Positions 1-8,752 of a DNA stretch of 64,000 bases are shown here, piece by piece; within the stretch, counting starts at the first letter, position 1, and every line of letters begins with the position of its first letter. The DNA comes from Terriglobia bacterium. GTDB lineage: Bacteria; Acidobacteriota; Terriglobia; Terriglobales; Acidobacteriaceae. Location of the stretch: the NCBI GenBank assembly GCA_020073165.1, contig JAIQFP010000017.1, positions 1 to 64,000 of the forward strand, written 5' to 3'. The notes beneath the pieces are model-generated. The model did not search any database and had not been told where the DNA came from. It saw only the letters and a program-made list of their open reading frames with translations. The position numbers were made by a program, and so were the translations under genes.

Positions 1-1
1 G

Positions 2-472
2 GATGCGGCGTCACGCGGATATTTGGCGGGATTTCCCGTGGTGGATTTTAGAGTGATCCTTTACGACGGGTCGTATCACGACGTGGATTCGAACGACATG
101 TCGTTTCAAATGGCCGGCCGCATCGCGTTCCGAAAAGCCATGGAGCAGGCCAAACCCACGCTGCTGGAGCCGGTCATGGTGGTGGAAATCACGGTGCCGG
201 ATGAATTCGCAGGCTCCATCATGGGCGACCTCAATAGCCGGCGCGGGCGCATTCAGGGCATGGACAACAAGGGCGGCAACACGGTAGTCAAAGCCGAAGT
301 GCCCATGGCCGAGATGCTGACCTATGGCGTCGATCTCACCGCGATGACGCAGGGCCGCGGCAGCTTCAACATGGAAATGCATCACTACGACGTGGTGCCG
401 GCACAGTTGCAGGAGAAGATCATCGAGAAAGCGAAGGCGGCGAGAGGGGAAGTGACGGAGGAGGAAGAGTAG
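2..472 (+). CDS. fusA: Elongation factor G, C-terminal part (cut by window edge)
   Basis: This is the 3' end of translation elongation factor G, the GTPase that drives ribosomal translocation. The frame is open from base 2, so the gene begins before the window. The visible 156 residues cover the end of domain IV and domain V: the stretch GYLAGFPVVDFRV, then SRRGRIQGMD and EMLTYGVDLTAMTQGRGSF, all hallmark EF-G sequences. It ends with an acidic EVTEEEE tail. The G domain is not visible, so paralogues (EF-G2) cannot be strictly excluded, but similarity to the canonical C-terminus is strong. Confidence 0.95.
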   Translation, partial: DAASRGYLAGFPVVDFRVILYDGSYHDVDSNDMSFQMAGRIAFRKAMEQAKPTLLEPVMVVEITVPDEFAGSIMGDLNSRRGRIQGMDNKGGNTVVKAEVPMAEMLTYGVDLTAMTQGRGSFNMEMHHYDVVPAQLQEKIIEKAKAARGEVTEEEE

Positions 473-518
473 GGATCGACGGTTTGCCCGCACAAGCGCA
501 AGAGAGTGGTGCTTTACT

Positions 519-911
519 CTACACGGTGCAGACTTCAATGTCCGTACGACCGAAATCTGTCCCCTTGGCCAGCAGCGGTTCACCAGACCACTTGGCGAGC
601 GCATAGGCGAAACAGTCTCCGAAATTGAGGGCCGCAGGATGGCGGCCTTTTCCGTATTTGCGCCAGGCTGAGCGTGCGACTTCGACTTGTTCGCCATCCA
701 CAGGGACGACTTGGAGATTGGCGCGAACTACAAAGAGATCGAACTCCCGCCCGGCTGCTTCTCCCCGCCGCGCCTCCAGCACAATCCCGGTCTCGAGCGC
801 ATTGGCGGCGGAGATCATCCGCACTTCCGCCTGAAGAATCAGATCGAGAAACGCTTGGCGCTCGGGCTCGGCCAGGAAAATGGCGAGCAAGGCGGAAGTG
901 TCGATGACCAT
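519..911 (-). CDS. vapC: VapC-type PIN-domain toxin
   Basis: A 130-residue PIN-domain protein, probably an RNase toxin of a type II toxin-antitoxin system. It starts MVIDTSALLAI, with the first PIN acidic residue at D4. The others appear as the E in NALETGIV, the D in NFGDCFAYALA and the D in GTDFGRTD, so the four-acid Mg-binding set is intact. Its ATG overlaps the stop of the upstream antitoxin gene by one base (TGATG), the usual coupling of vapB and vapC. VapC family members cleave tRNA or rRNA; the target here cannot be read from sequence. Confidence 0.92.
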   Translation of the reverse strand: MVIDTSALLAIFLAEPERQAFLDLILQAEVRMISAANALETGIVLEARRGEAAGREFDLFVVRANLQVVPVDGEQVEVARSAWRKYGKGRHPAALNFGDCFAYALAKWSGEPLLAKGTDFGRTDIEVCTV

Positions 912-1165
912 CAGCGCGGCATCCCGTGCTCGTCGTAGCCGAGAATCTCGTCTGCGGAACGAGCATCTAAGTCGGGCAGCATGTCAACGCGCCTAAGCAG
1001 GTCTTCCACTTGGCTGGCAAGGACCTGCCTGCGTCGCTTCGCCTTTAGTCGTTGGAAGCGCTCTTCGAGAGCTTTGCGGATAGCCTCGGTCAAGGACTCA
1101 CCGGTCTCGCTGGCAACTTGGCGAGCTAGGCGCTCGGCGTCGTCATTCTTGATGCTTAAGGGCAT
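911..1165 (-). CDS. vapB: VapB-type antitoxin
   Basis: An 84-residue protein of the Rv0623-like antitoxin family. The N-terminal half (MPLSIKNDDAERLARQVA) looks like a ribbon-helix-helix DNA-binding segment, and the basic middle plus acidic C-terminus (DEILGYDEHGMPR) would wrap the toxin. It is the first gene of the vapBC operon and overlaps vapC by one base. VapB proteins normally repress their own promoter, and a clean inverted repeat lies just upstream (1174-1195), which fits autoregulation. Confidence comes from size, position and the toxin partner. Confidence 0.88.
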   Translation of the reverse strand: MPLSIKNDDAERLARQVASETGESLTEAIRKALEERFQRLKAKRRRQVLASQVEDLLRRVDMLPDLDARSADEILGYDEHGMPR

Positions 1166-1173
1166 AATGCATT

Positions 1174-1203
1174 CTTATATACCACCCGATATAAGTATAT
1201 ACC
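1174..1203. promoter_or_regulatory. Probable VapBC operator between divergent genes
   Basis: The 45-bp gap between vapB (minus) and the VOC gene (plus) holds CTTATAT, an 8-bp spacer and ATATAAG, a perfect inverted repeat at 1174-1180 and 1189-1195. It overlaps an exact direct repeat TATATACC at 1176-1183 and 1196-1203, spaced 20 bp (about two helical turns). This AT-rich block also supplies the only plausible -10 elements for both genes. VapB binding is inferred from position. Confidence 0.7.
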
Positions 1204-1210
1204 AAAGGCT

Positions 1211-2158
1211 ATGAGAGGTCGATACTTCATCCAGAAGTGCTTGCAGTGTAATAGGTTGGTGGCGATCATGGTGATGGCGATCTTCTCGGCGGCCCAGACG
1301 CCCTCATCCAAGACTTCTATGCTACTCAAAGTAGACCATGCGACGGTGTGCTCGTCCGAATTGGATCCCATGCGGCAGGCGTTTGCCTCGGTTGGGCCGG
1401 TGACTGATTATGGAGGGCCCCACGCCAGCGTCACCCACATGGCGCTGCTGGGATTCGAGGATGGTTCGTATCTTGAGCTGATTGCTCCCCAGAGACCGGG
1501 CGTGACCGCCGGCTCCAACTGGGCAAAGTTCATGGCGGGAGACGCGGGCGCTTGCGCCTGGGCAGTCGGATCGCAGGAAATCAGCGCGGACGTTGAGCGA
1601 CTGAAGAAGGCAGGAGTGGGGGCCGACGGGCCGTTTGCCGGAAGCCGCAAGAAGCCGGACGGAACTCTGATCGAGTGGGAAACCGCTGGCGTCGGAACCG
1701 GCACGCCGGGAGCCACGCTGCCGTTCATGATCCAGGACAAGACGCCGCGAAATCTCCGGGTGCAACCGTCGGCGAGCGTCAAGGGAAGCGGGCTGACGGG
1801 AATCTCAATCGTCGTCCTCGGCGTGAAGGATCTTGACGCAGCGGTTGCGCTGTTCCGCAAGGCCTACGGCTGGCCGGCGCCGTCGATCGAAGAACACAAC
1901 GAGTTTGGCGCAAAGATGGCATACTTCTCCGGAACCCCGGTGGTGCTGGCAACCCCGTTCAATAAGGACTCCTGGTTGACCCGGCGTTTGCAGGACTTCG
2001 GTGAGAGTCCGGTGGCATACTTGCTCGGCACGACCGATCTCGGCGCGGCGACCAAACGCTACAGCCTTATAGCGCAAACCCAATGGTTCGGCAAAAAGCT
2101 GGCGTGGTTCGATGCGCGCAAATTAAAGGGGGTAAGATTGGCGGTGATCGCGCCGTGA
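1211..2158 (+). CDS. Exported VOC/glyoxalase-3-like protein
   Basis: A 315-residue protein resembling the Glyoxalase_3 branch of the vicinal-oxygen-chelate superfamily. After a basic and hydrophobic start (LVAIMVMAIFSAA, a possible signal peptide) come a first module opening LLKVDHATVCSSEL with GFEDGSYLELIAP near residues 40-90, and a second opening GLTGISIVVLGVKDLDAAVALF near residue 200. The two-module layout is typical of the fold, but substrate is unknown. The 1211 start was kept because it gives a complete signal sequence; ATG 1268 is an alternative. It overlaps the next gene by four bases (GTGA), suggesting co-transcription. Confidence 0.7.
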   Translation: MRGRYFIQKCLQCNRLVAIMVMAIFSAAQTPSSKTSMLLKVDHATVCSSELDPMRQAFASVGPVTDYGGPHASVTHMALLGFEDGSYLELIAPQRPGVTAGSNWAKFMAGDAGACAWAVGSQEISADVERLKKAGVGADGPFAGSRKKPDGTLIEWETAGVGTGTPGATLPFMIQDKTPRNLRVQPSASVKGSGLTGISIVVLGVKDLDAAVALFRKAYGWPAPSIEEHNEFGAKMAYFSGTPVVLATPFNKDSWLTRRLQDFGESPVAYLLGTTDLGAATKRYSLIAQTQWFGKKLAWFDARKLKGVRLAVIAP

Positions 2159-2769
2159 CTTTCTCCAGGCTGAGCTGGCGTCTGCTGTCTATGCTGCTGG
2201 TCGCCGCATTTCTTGTCTCCTGCCAGCGGCCTGCGAAACCAGACACGCGCGTGGAGGAAATGTATTTTCCGACCGACGGGGCGGTGGGGTTCGACATTCT
2301 CCCCGCGGGAAGCTCAGCAGGCGCACAGGGATGGTCGGCCACTTATACCGACCGGGACGGGAAGACCACTAAGTTTCAGATCGAACTCGGGCCTGCGACC
2401 GGCTCGAGCGACAAGAGCCCTGCAGTGTCTTCCGGGCAGGGCAAGTTCCTGGCGGAGACGGGATCGGATCCCATCCCTCTCCTAGAGAGCCTGAAGAAGA
2501 CCCTCCAGGCAAGACGCATGCCGCGGAACGTGCAGAAAGTGGACGTGCTGCCGTTCGACTATGTAGTGGTCGGTGAAAATCAATCGCGGTCGCCTAACGG
2601 CTTGAGTGGGAACCCAAAGGGCAATTGGACGTCCATGAAGATTTCCTTCGCCAAGGGCAAGGGCGAAGTTTTCCTAAACGTCAACCCGGTCATTCACAAA
2701 GCAGAATTCTCCATCAAGGACCCTGGTGAAGGCGAATTTGTGCTGGCCGAACTGGCGAAGGTCCTGTGA
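2155..2769 (+). CDS. Predicted lipoprotein of unknown function
   Basis: The GTG at 2155 overlaps the stop of the VOC gene as GTGA and yields a classic lipoprotein signal: MTFSRLSWRLLSMLLVAAF followed by the lipobox LVSC, so the mature N-terminus would be the cysteine near residue 25. An in-frame upstream ATG at 2083 would bury the signal peptide and is less likely. The mature domain of about 180 residues is soluble-looking and ends VLAELAKVL. I do not recognise a family. Tight coupling to the upstream gene suggests they act together at the envelope. Confidence 0.7.
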   Translation: MTFSRLSWRLLSMLLVAAFLVSCQRPAKPDTRVEEMYFPTDGAVGFDILPAGSSAGAQGWSATYTDRDGKTTKFQIELGPATGSSDKSPAVSSGQGKFLAETGSDPIPLLESLKKTLQARRMPRNVQKVDVLPFDYVVVGENQSRSPNGLSGNPKGNWTSMKISFAKGKGEVFLNVNPVIHKAEFSIKDPGEGEFVLAELAKVL

Positions 2770-2835
2770 TCGGCAACAGATCTTCCTGACAGTTTCATTG
2801 CATCGCGGACGCTTTCGCTTTACCATCGCCATAAC

Positions 2836-3879
2836 GTGGCCACTCTCAAGAACGTTCCCAACCTGAAAGAGCGGCTGGTGTCGGCGGCGCCGGTCGAGGA
2901 TGATTCTTCATTTGAATTGAAGCTGCGTCCGCAGCGGCTGGTGGAGTTCATCGGCCAAGCTAAAGTCAAAGAAAACCTAGCGGTGGCAATCGAGGCGGCG
3001 CGCTCGCGCGGCGAAGCGCTGGACCACGTGCTACTTTACGGCCCGCCAGGCCTGGGCAAGACCACGTTGGCTACAATCATCGCTAACGAGCTCGGCGCGC
3101 CCTTCCAGCAGACTTCCGGCCCGACGCTGCAAATCAAGGGCGACCTGACCGCGATCCTGACCAATGTTCGCGACAAACAGGTGCTGTTCATTGACGAGGT
3201 CCACCGCCTGCAGCCCGCGCTGGAGGAGATTCTCTATTCGGCACTGGAGGATTACAAGCTGGACATCATCATCGGGCAGGGCCCGGCAGCGCGAACCCAC
3301 ACCATGGACGTGAAGCCGTTTACGTTCGTAGGGGCAACGACTCGTGCAGGACTGCTGTCGTCGCCGCTGCGGTCACGTTTCGGGATTGTATTGCGGCTGG
3401 AGTTCTACAGCCACGAAGATTTGCGCATCATTGTGGAGCGCTCGGCCGACATTCTGGGGGTGGAGATCGATAGACCCGGGGCGCTGGAGATTGCCAGCCG
3501 CTCACGGGGCACGCCGCGCATTGCCAACCGCCTGCTGCGGCGGGTGCGCGACTATGCGCAAGTGCGGGGTGCGGGCAAGGTCGATGAACCGACGGCGCAA
3601 AAGGCCCTCCAGATGCTGGAAGTGGATCGCCACGGTTTCGATGAGATTGACCGCAAGCTGCTTCTGACCATAATCGAGAAATATCAGGGCGGGCCGGTCG
3701 GGGTAAATACGCTGGCTGCCGTGCTGGCCGAGGAGCCGGATGCGATTGAAGAAATCTACGAACCGTTCCTCATTCAGATTGGCTTCTTGAATCGGACGCC
3801 GCGAGGGCGGGTGGCTACTCATCTGGCATATGAGCATTTTGGGATCACTCCCAACCGCCGACAAAGCTCGCTGTTCTAG
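2836..3879 (+). CDS. ruvB: Holliday junction branch migration ATPase RuvB
   Basis: A 347-residue RuvB, the AAA+ motor that drives Holliday-junction branch migration together with RuvA. Walker A is GPPGLGKTT (about residues 69-77) and Walker [10 protein letters not shown] (about 115-123). The RuvB winged-helix C-terminus includes [20 protein letters not shown]. The start is GTG. Length matches the family. ruvA is 2.5 kb downstream on the same strand rather than adjacent, with an outer-membrane protein gene in between; ruvC is not in the window. Confidence 0.97.
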   Translation: MATLKNVPNLKERLVSAAPVEDDSSFELKLRPQRLVEFIGQAKVKENLAVAIEAARSRGEALDHVLLYGPPGLGKTTLATIIANELGAPFQQTSGPTLQIKGDLTAILTNVRDKQVLFIDEVHRLQPALEEILYSALEDYKLDIIIGQGPAARTHTMDVKPFTFVGATTRAGLLSSPLRSRFGIVLRLEFYSHEDLRIIVERSADILGVEIDRPGALEIASRSRGTPRIANRLLRRVRDYAQVRGAGKVDEPTAQKALQMLEVDRHGFDEIDRKLLLTIIEKYQGGPVGVNTLAAVLAEEPDAIEEIYEPFLIQIGFLNRTPRGRVATHLAYEHFGITPNRRQSSLF

Positions 3880-4023
3880 CACTCCGCAAACAAGCTCCCA
3901 GAGGATTTTCCAAAAACAGAACAAGTTCTGCCAGACCCATTGGAGTGTTGGGTTATGGTGTAGGCTCCTAGCGGAGCCGATCGGGCGCGGCGTACACCAT
4001 GGAAGAGAGCGGTTTTTGGTCTC

Positions 4024-6366
4024 GTGGCTAGGCGTTTAGAGATTCTGTTGGTTGCCGGCATGCTCTGCTCCCTGGTCGGCCGAGCCTGGTCCGCGCCTGC
4101 TCCTGAACATCAGCGGCAGCCACCGGGTTCCGCTGTGTCCACCCTCGTCATACCCCGCTTGGCGCGCGCTCCCGCTCTGGAAGATTTTCTCAGCATGCGG
4201 CCGGCGGGAGACGTCGCCCCGCGCATGGTAAGGGTCACCGGGTTCTTGCAACGCAATCCGCACGACGGGCAACCCGCCTCACAGCGCACGGAAGCGTACC
4301 TGGGGTACGACGCAAAAAACCTCTATGTGGTGTTTGTGTGCTTCGATGACCCGTCAAAGGTGCGGGCGCGCATGTCGCGGCGGGAAGACATCTTCAGTGA
4401 CGACAGCGTCGAGCTCATGCTGGACACGTTTCATGACCAGCGGCGCGCCTACGCGTTCCAGACCAACCCGCTGGGGGTGCAGTGGGACGCCATCTGGACA
4501 GAACAGGCCCACGAGGATATCAACGGCAACCTTACCAACTTTGATTCGTCGTTCGACACGGTCTGGGATTCGAAGGGCAGGCTCACGCATCAGGGGTATG
4601 TGGTGTGGATGGCGATCCCGTTCAAGAGCCTGCGCTTCTCTCCCGCGCAGCAGCAAAGCTGGGGAGTCATCCTGTACCGGGGCATTCTGCGGGAGAACGA
4701 AGACGATTTCTGGCCGCAGATTTCGCGGCGGGTGGAAGGACGCCTGAACCATGCGGCCACCGCCAAAGGGCTGGAAGGAATCTCCCCGGGACGAAACATG
4801 CAATTCATACCCTATGGCGTGCTGCGTTCGTTCCACGCGCTCGACACCATCAAGGATCCGGCGATGCCGTTATTCGACAATCGCACGGCGGAGTTTCGCG
4901 GAGGCCTAGATTCGAAGTTCATTCTGAAGGACAGCCTGGTGCTCGACTTGACCGCCAACCCGGACTTCAGCCAGGTGGAATCGGATGAGCCGCAGATCAC
5001 CGTCAACCAGCGCTTCGAGGTCTTCTTCCCGGAAAAGCGCCCGTTCTTCCTGGAGAACGCCGATTACTTCAAGACCCCGATTGATCTGTTTTTCACCCGC
5101 CGCATTGGCGATCCGCAGTTTGGGGCGCGGCTGACCGGGAAAGTGGGTCCGTATTCGCTGGGCATTCTGGCCTCCGATGATCGCGGGCCGGGGGACAGCG
5201 TGCCGAACAACAGTCCGATATCGGGGGACCGGGCGACTTTCGCCATCGCACGCGTCAGTCGCGACCTCTTCCGGCAATCCAGCGTGGGCGTGATCTATAC
5301 GGATTGGGAGTTTCCCGGGGCTGGCGCCTTCAACCGCATCGGCGGTGTGGACAGCCGCCTGAAGTTCAATCCCAACTGGACCGGCTCGTTCCAGGCGGTG
5401 GCCAGCTCGACCCAGAATGAGGACGGAAGCTACCAGGCTGGCCCGGCCTACAAGGCCGAGACCTCGTACACCAGCACTCATGTGGATTACACCGCGACCT
5501 ACAACGACATCAGCCCGGGCTTCACTACCACGCCGGGATTCGTGAACCGCGTGGACATCCGTGACCTGAGTAACAGTTTTGACTACCGCTTCCGGCCCAA
5601 GAGCGGACCGGTAACCTCATGGGGACCAGGAGTGTTTACTGACAACGTGTGGGCGCACGACGGCACCCGGCTGGATACCTACTACAGTCCCGGCCTGGCG
5701 GTTGGATTCAAAGGCCAGTCCTACCTCACGTTTACGCCCTACACCGAGTTTCGGGAACGGCTGCGGCCCTCCGACTTCCCGGCGCTCACCCAAAATCAGG
5801 ATTTCCACGAGCACAACAGCGCTGTCAACTTCGGGACCAGTTACCTGCCCAAGCTCACGGTGCAGGGCTATTACCAGTGGGGAGATGGAGTGAACTTTGT
5901 GCCCGCAGGCAATCAAGCACCGTTTCTCGCGAGCGCAGATACCGCCAATGTGCTGGTTTCCTTCCTGCCGGTCACGGCACTAAAAATCGACAACCTATAC
6001 CTGTTCAACCGGCTGCGCGACCGGGCGAGCGGGGCAGGCATTTTCGACAATCACATCTTGCGCAGCAAATGGAACTGGCAGTACAACCGCGCGCTTTCGT
6101 TCCGCCTCATCCTGCAATACACCGCGACGCTCGCCAATCCAGAGTTCACGATGCTCCAGACGACCAAGCAATTCAACGCGGATTTCCTGGTCACTTACCT
6201 GCTGCATCCGGGGACGGCGATTTACGTAGGCTACAACAGCGACCTGCAGAACTACGACCCGTCGCTAGCCTTGGATCCGATGGGGAACATCCTGCGCACC
6301 CGCAATGGGTACATCAATGACAGCCGCCAGTTCTTCGTGAAGGTATCGTATTTGTTCAGGTTTTGA
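4024..6366 (+). CDS. DUF5916 protein: CBM9-like domain plus outer-membrane barrel
   Basis: A 780-residue exported protein with a GTG start and the signal peptide LEILLVAGMLCSLVGRAWSAP. Residues of about 65-240 match the carbohydrate-binding-module-9-like fold (TEAYLGYDAKNLYVVFVCFDD, SDDSVELMLDTF), and the rest is the DUF5916 region (FEVFFPEKRPFFLENADYF) ending in a beta-barrel-like segment with terminal FFVKVSYLFRF. The final aromatic residue fits BAM-dependent outer-membrane insertion. The family is common in Acidobacteriota and Bacteroidota, its function is unknown, and a role in binding carbohydrate is only inferred. It separates ruvB from ruvA. Confidence 0.85.
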   Translation: MARRLEILLVAGMLCSLVGRAWSAPAPEHQRQPPGSAVSTLVIPRLARAPALEDFLSMRPAGDVAPRMVRVTGFLQRNPHDGQPASQRTEAYLGYDAKNLYVVFVCFDDPSKVRARMSRREDIFSDDSVELMLDTFHDQRRAYAFQTNPLGVQWDAIWTEQAHEDINGNLTNFDSSFDTVWDSKGRLTHQGYVVWMAIPFKSLRFSPAQQQSWGVILYRGILRENEDDFWPQISRRVEGRLNHAATAKGLEGISPGRNMQFIPYGVLRSFHALDTIKDPAMPLFDNRTAEFRGGLDSKFILKDSLVLDLTANPDFSQVESDEPQITVNQRFEVFFPEKRPFFLENADYFKTPIDLFFTRRIGDPQFGARLTGKVGPYSLGILASDDRGPGDSVPNNSPISGDRATFAIARVSRDLFRQSSVGVIYTDWEFPGAGAFNRIGGVDSRLKFNPNWTGSFQAVASSTQNEDGSYQAGPAYKAETSYTSTHVDYTATYNDISPGFTTTPGFVNRVDIRDLSNSFDYRFRPKSGPVTSWGPGVFTDNVWAHDGTRLDTYYSPGLAVGFKGQSYLTFTPYTEFRERLRPSDFPALTQNQDFHEHNSAVNFGTSYLPKLTVQGYYQWGDGVNFVPAGNQAPFLASADTANVLVSFLPVTALKIDNLYLFNRLRDRASGAGIFDNHILRSKWNWQYNRALSFRLILQYTATLANPEFTMLQTTKQFNADFLVTYLLHPGTAIYVGYNSDLQNYDPSLALDPMGNILRTRNGYINDSRQFFVKVSYLFRF

Positions 6367-6408
6367 CCCGCTCCCAGCGATCAACTACTAGCTGCCGGTG
6401 AACCCGGC

Positions 6409-6414
6409 TACAAT
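6409..6414 (+). promoter_or_regulatory. -10 element of a probably leaderless ruvA promoter
   Basis: TACAAT ends nine bases before the ruvA ATG at 6424, so transcription would start within about 0-3 bases of the start codon. No Shine-Dalgarno sequence precedes the ATG. Inferred from spacing only. Confidence 0.5.
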
Positions 6415-6423
6415 TGGCCTAGC

Positions 6424-7005
6424 ATGATTGCCCATCTGCGTGGACGATTGCTGGCCAAGCACCCCAACCAGGCCGTGGTTGAGACCGGTGGGGTGGGCTA
6501 CGAAGTGACCATTAGCGTCCCGACATTTTCTGATCTGCCGGCGGTGGGGAGCGAAGTGGCACTGCATGTTCATACGCACGTGCGCGAAGATCTGATCGCG
6601 CTCTACGGATTCTTGCGGCCCGCGGAAAAGCAACTGTTTGAAAAGCTGATCACGGTGAGTGGGATCGGCCCCAAGCTGGCCATCACCATCCTGAGTGGCA
6701 TGCCGGCCGACGAAATGGTGGGAGCGATTCGCGGCAATGATGTGGCACGGCTCACGCGTATTCCCGGGATCGGGAAAAAGACCGCCGAACGCATGGTGCT
6801 GGAGCTGCGCGACAAGTTGCCGGCCGAGGGCAAGGGAGAAGTAGCAGTGGCGCCCACGATGAGTACGACGGAGGAAGACGTGCTGTCGGCGCTGACCAAC
6901 CTCGGTTACCAGCGCGCGGCGGCGGAGCGGGCTCTGAACAGTGTCGCCCGCGACGGATCGTTCGAAACCATGTTCCGCGGAGCGCTGGCCGCTTTGTCAA
7001 AATAA
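6424..7005 (+). CDS. ruvA: Holliday junction DNA-binding protein RuvA
   Basis: A 193-residue RuvA that binds four-way junctions and loads RuvB. Domain I starts MIAHLRGRLL and carries VETGGVGYEV. Domain II has the two helix-hairpin-helix motifs (VSGIGPKLAITILSG and IPGIGKKTAERMVLEL), and the C-terminal domain III (EDVLSALTNLGYQRAAAERAL) contacts RuvB. Length is normal. Its own promoter appears to sit directly before the ATG, so it need not be co-transcribed with the DUF5916 gene. Confidence 0.96.
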   Translation: MIAHLRGRLLAKHPNQAVVETGGVGYEVTISVPTFSDLPAVGSEVALHVHTHVREDLIALYGFLRPAEKQLFEKLITVSGIGPKLAITILSGMPADEMVGAIRGNDVARLTRIPGIGKKTAERMVLELRDKLPAEGKGEVAVAPTMSTTEEDVLSALTNLGYQRAAAERALNSVARDGSFETMFRGALAALSK

Positions 7006-7015
7006 ACCGGCGCCG

Positions 7016-8392
7016 TCATTTCCCCACACAAAACGTGCTGAAGATCAGATTGAGGATGTCCTCGTTCGTGGTGGCCCCGGTTATTTCATCGAGCGGCCGC
7101 AATGCGTTGTAGAGATCGAGCAGCAGCATCTCGTGCGGAACCCGGTTGGGGACCGCGGCAGTCACGGCCTCGAGGGCAGTCAACGAGTCCCTGACCAGCC
7201 CCTGGTGCCGCAGGTTGGTGAGGAACCCAGTTTCGCTTTGAGCGCCGGAGTGTCCCCCCACGTGACGGAGGATTTCGTCTCGCAGCCCGGGAATTCCCTC
7301 CCCGGTGATTGCCGAGGTCTGCACTCGCGGCAACTGAGAACTGACCGCCGAGAACTGAGAACTTTTCACGTCAGACTTGTTTTCGACCACGATCGCGGGC
7401 CGTTGCGCCACTTGGTCGACGAGTTCCTGATCTTCACCGGTGATGGCCTGAGAAGAATCGAGCACCACCAGCACCAGGTCGGCGTCGGCAAAGGCCTCCA
7501 TGGACTTGCGGATGCCGATGCTTTCCGCTTCGTCGAGGGCGCGGCGGATACCCGCAGTGTCCACCAGCTTCACCGGGATCCCGCCGATGGCCACGGTTTC
7601 GCTGACCAGGTCCCGCGTAGTCCCCGGCGTGGCGGTCACGATGGCGCGGTCGCGCTCCACCAGGCGGTTGAACAGGCTCGACTTGCCGACGTTGGGGCGC
7701 CCCACGATGGCGAGCGTCAGGCCCTCGTGGACGATCTTGCCATAAGCAAAGGATGCGGCAAGTTCTTGAAGGGGTGCGCGGACAGCGGTGATTTGCTGAA
7801 GGATTTGATCGGCAGGAAGGACGGAGACGTCGTCCTCGGCGAAATCGATGCCGGCTTCCAGGCGCGCGATCAGTTCCACCAGCTTGGTCTTGATGGGCTG
7901 AAGGCGCCGGGAAAGTGCGCCTTCCAGTTGCTGGGCGGCGACTTTAGCCTGGTAAAGGGTCTGCGATTCGATCAGGTCACGGACGGCTTCGGCCTGGGTG
8001 AGGTCGATACGTCCATTGAGGAAGGCGCGCATGGTGAATTCGCCCGGCTCGGCCAAGCGTGCGCCGCGGGCCAGGGCCAACTCGACAATGTGGCGCAAGA
8101 CGACAGGAGAACCGTGGGCGGAGATTTCGACGATGTCGTCGGTGGTGTAGGAGTGCGGCTTGGCGAAGTAAATGACGACGATTTCGTCGATACGGGTTGC
8201 CGCGCCGGGCTGGTGATCATTGCCCGGTTCGACCAGTTCTCCGAATACTGCGCGCCCGGGTTCGAGGTCATGCTTCAACCGCAGCATGGGCTGTGCGATG
8301 GCGCGGGCCTCGGGGCCGGCGAGGCGAACCACGCCAATGCCACCGCGGCCCGGCGGGGTAGCAATGGCGACAATGGTGTCGTCGAGGTTCAC
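7016..8392 (-). CDS. mnmE: tRNA modification GTPase MnmE
   Basis: A 458-residue MnmE (TrmE), which with MnmG adds carboxymethylaminomethyl groups to U34 of certain tRNAs. The N-terminal tetrahydrofolate-binding domain starts DDTIVAIATPPGRGGIGVVR. The central G domain has GRPNVGKSS, GTTRD and a G4-like NKSD, and the C-terminus is the catalytic FCVGK (CxGK). A heptad repeat array lies inside the reading frame (7329-7363) and encodes an SSQFSAVSSQLP segment between the NKSD motif and SAITGEG. It ends 10 bases from ruvA, convergent. Confidence 0.97.
   Translation of the reverse strand: MNLDDTIVAIATPPGRGGIGVVRLAGPEARAIAQPMLRLKHDLEPGRAVFGELVEPGNDHQPGAATRIDEIVVIYFAKPHSYTTDDIVEISAHGSPVVLRHIVELALARGARLAEPGEFTMRAFLNGRIDLTQAEAVRDLIESQTLYQAKVAAQQLEGALSRRLQPIKTKLVELIARLEAGIDFAEDDVSVLPADQILQQITAVRAPLQELAASFAYGKIVHEGLTLAIVGRPNVGKSSLFNRLVERDRAIVTATPGTTRDLVSETVAIGGIPVKLVDTAGIRRALDEAESIGIRKSMEAFADADLVLVVLDSSQAITGEDQELVDQVAQRPAIVVENKSDVKSSQFSAVSSQLPRVQTSAITGEGIPGLRDEILRHVGGHSGAQSETGFLTNLRHQGLVRDSLTALEAVTAAVPNRVPHEMLLLDLYNALRPLDEITGATTNEDILNLIFSTFCVGK
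7329..7363. repeat. Heptad array inside mnmE (site 1)
   Basis: Five exact 7-base units on the plus strand: GGCAACT, GAGAACT, GACCGCC, GAGAACT, GAGAACT. Three are identical. The array is translated as part of MnmE on the minus strand. Its unit and even the order of its odd unit match the intergenic array at 27481-27515. Confidence 0.85.
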
Positions 8393-8419
8393 ACCGCGAT
8401 TTTACCGGGTGGCTGCGGA

Positions 8420-8752
8420 TCAGACACTGTTCCTTGCAAGTTCCCGCTTCGCAGTGCGACGGTAAACGAGAAAGTAGTAAAAGGATGCGGCCAGCCATCC
8501 CAGCCAGCCCAGAAGCACAAACCAAACCGCCCTCTTCAGGAACCCGGACGGGTCAAACCCGAACCAGAAGTACCACATCGCAACCCAAAGCAAGGCTGCG
8601 CCCGCGACCCCTGGCAAGAGCACGACGGTCAGCGCAACAGCAGAAAAGGCTCGTGGCACAGTTGTGCTCGAAGCTGACGCCAACAGAGCCATCCAGGTTG
8701 CAATCAGGGCGAAGCTCAGCAATGCACAAACAAAATAAATCCGTTGCGCCAT
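8420..8752 (-). CDS. Small polytopic membrane protein
   Basis: A 110-residue protein with three or four hydrophobic segments: IYFVCALLSFALIATWMALL, AFSAVALTVVLLPGVAGAALL, and AVWFVLLGWLGWLAASFYYF, with a basic C-terminal tail (YRRTAKRELARNSV). The start MAQRIYF at 8752 puts a membrane segment at the N-terminus; an upstream ATG at 8794 would add 14 residues. No family recognised. It lies just upstream of mnmE on the same strand (27-bp gap) and could be co-transcribed. Confidence 0.6.
   Translation of the reverse strand: MAQRIYFVCALLSFALIATWMALLASASSTTVPRAFSAVALTVVLLPGVAGAALLWVAMWYFWFGFDPSGFLKRAVWFVLLGWLGWLAASFYYFLVYRRTAKRELARNSV

Noticed and set aside
3917-3930. CAGAAC-AA-GTTCTG as a LexA box for an SOS-controlled ruv locus
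   Set aside because: Spacing differs from known GAAC-N4-GTTC boxes and it lies downstream of ruvB, not before it.
6941-8677. 578-codon open frame antisense to mnmE
   Set aside because: It lies over an intact, motif-complete mnmE, is rich in His, Gly and Arg and lacks any family motif; GC-rich genes often leave the opposite strand open.
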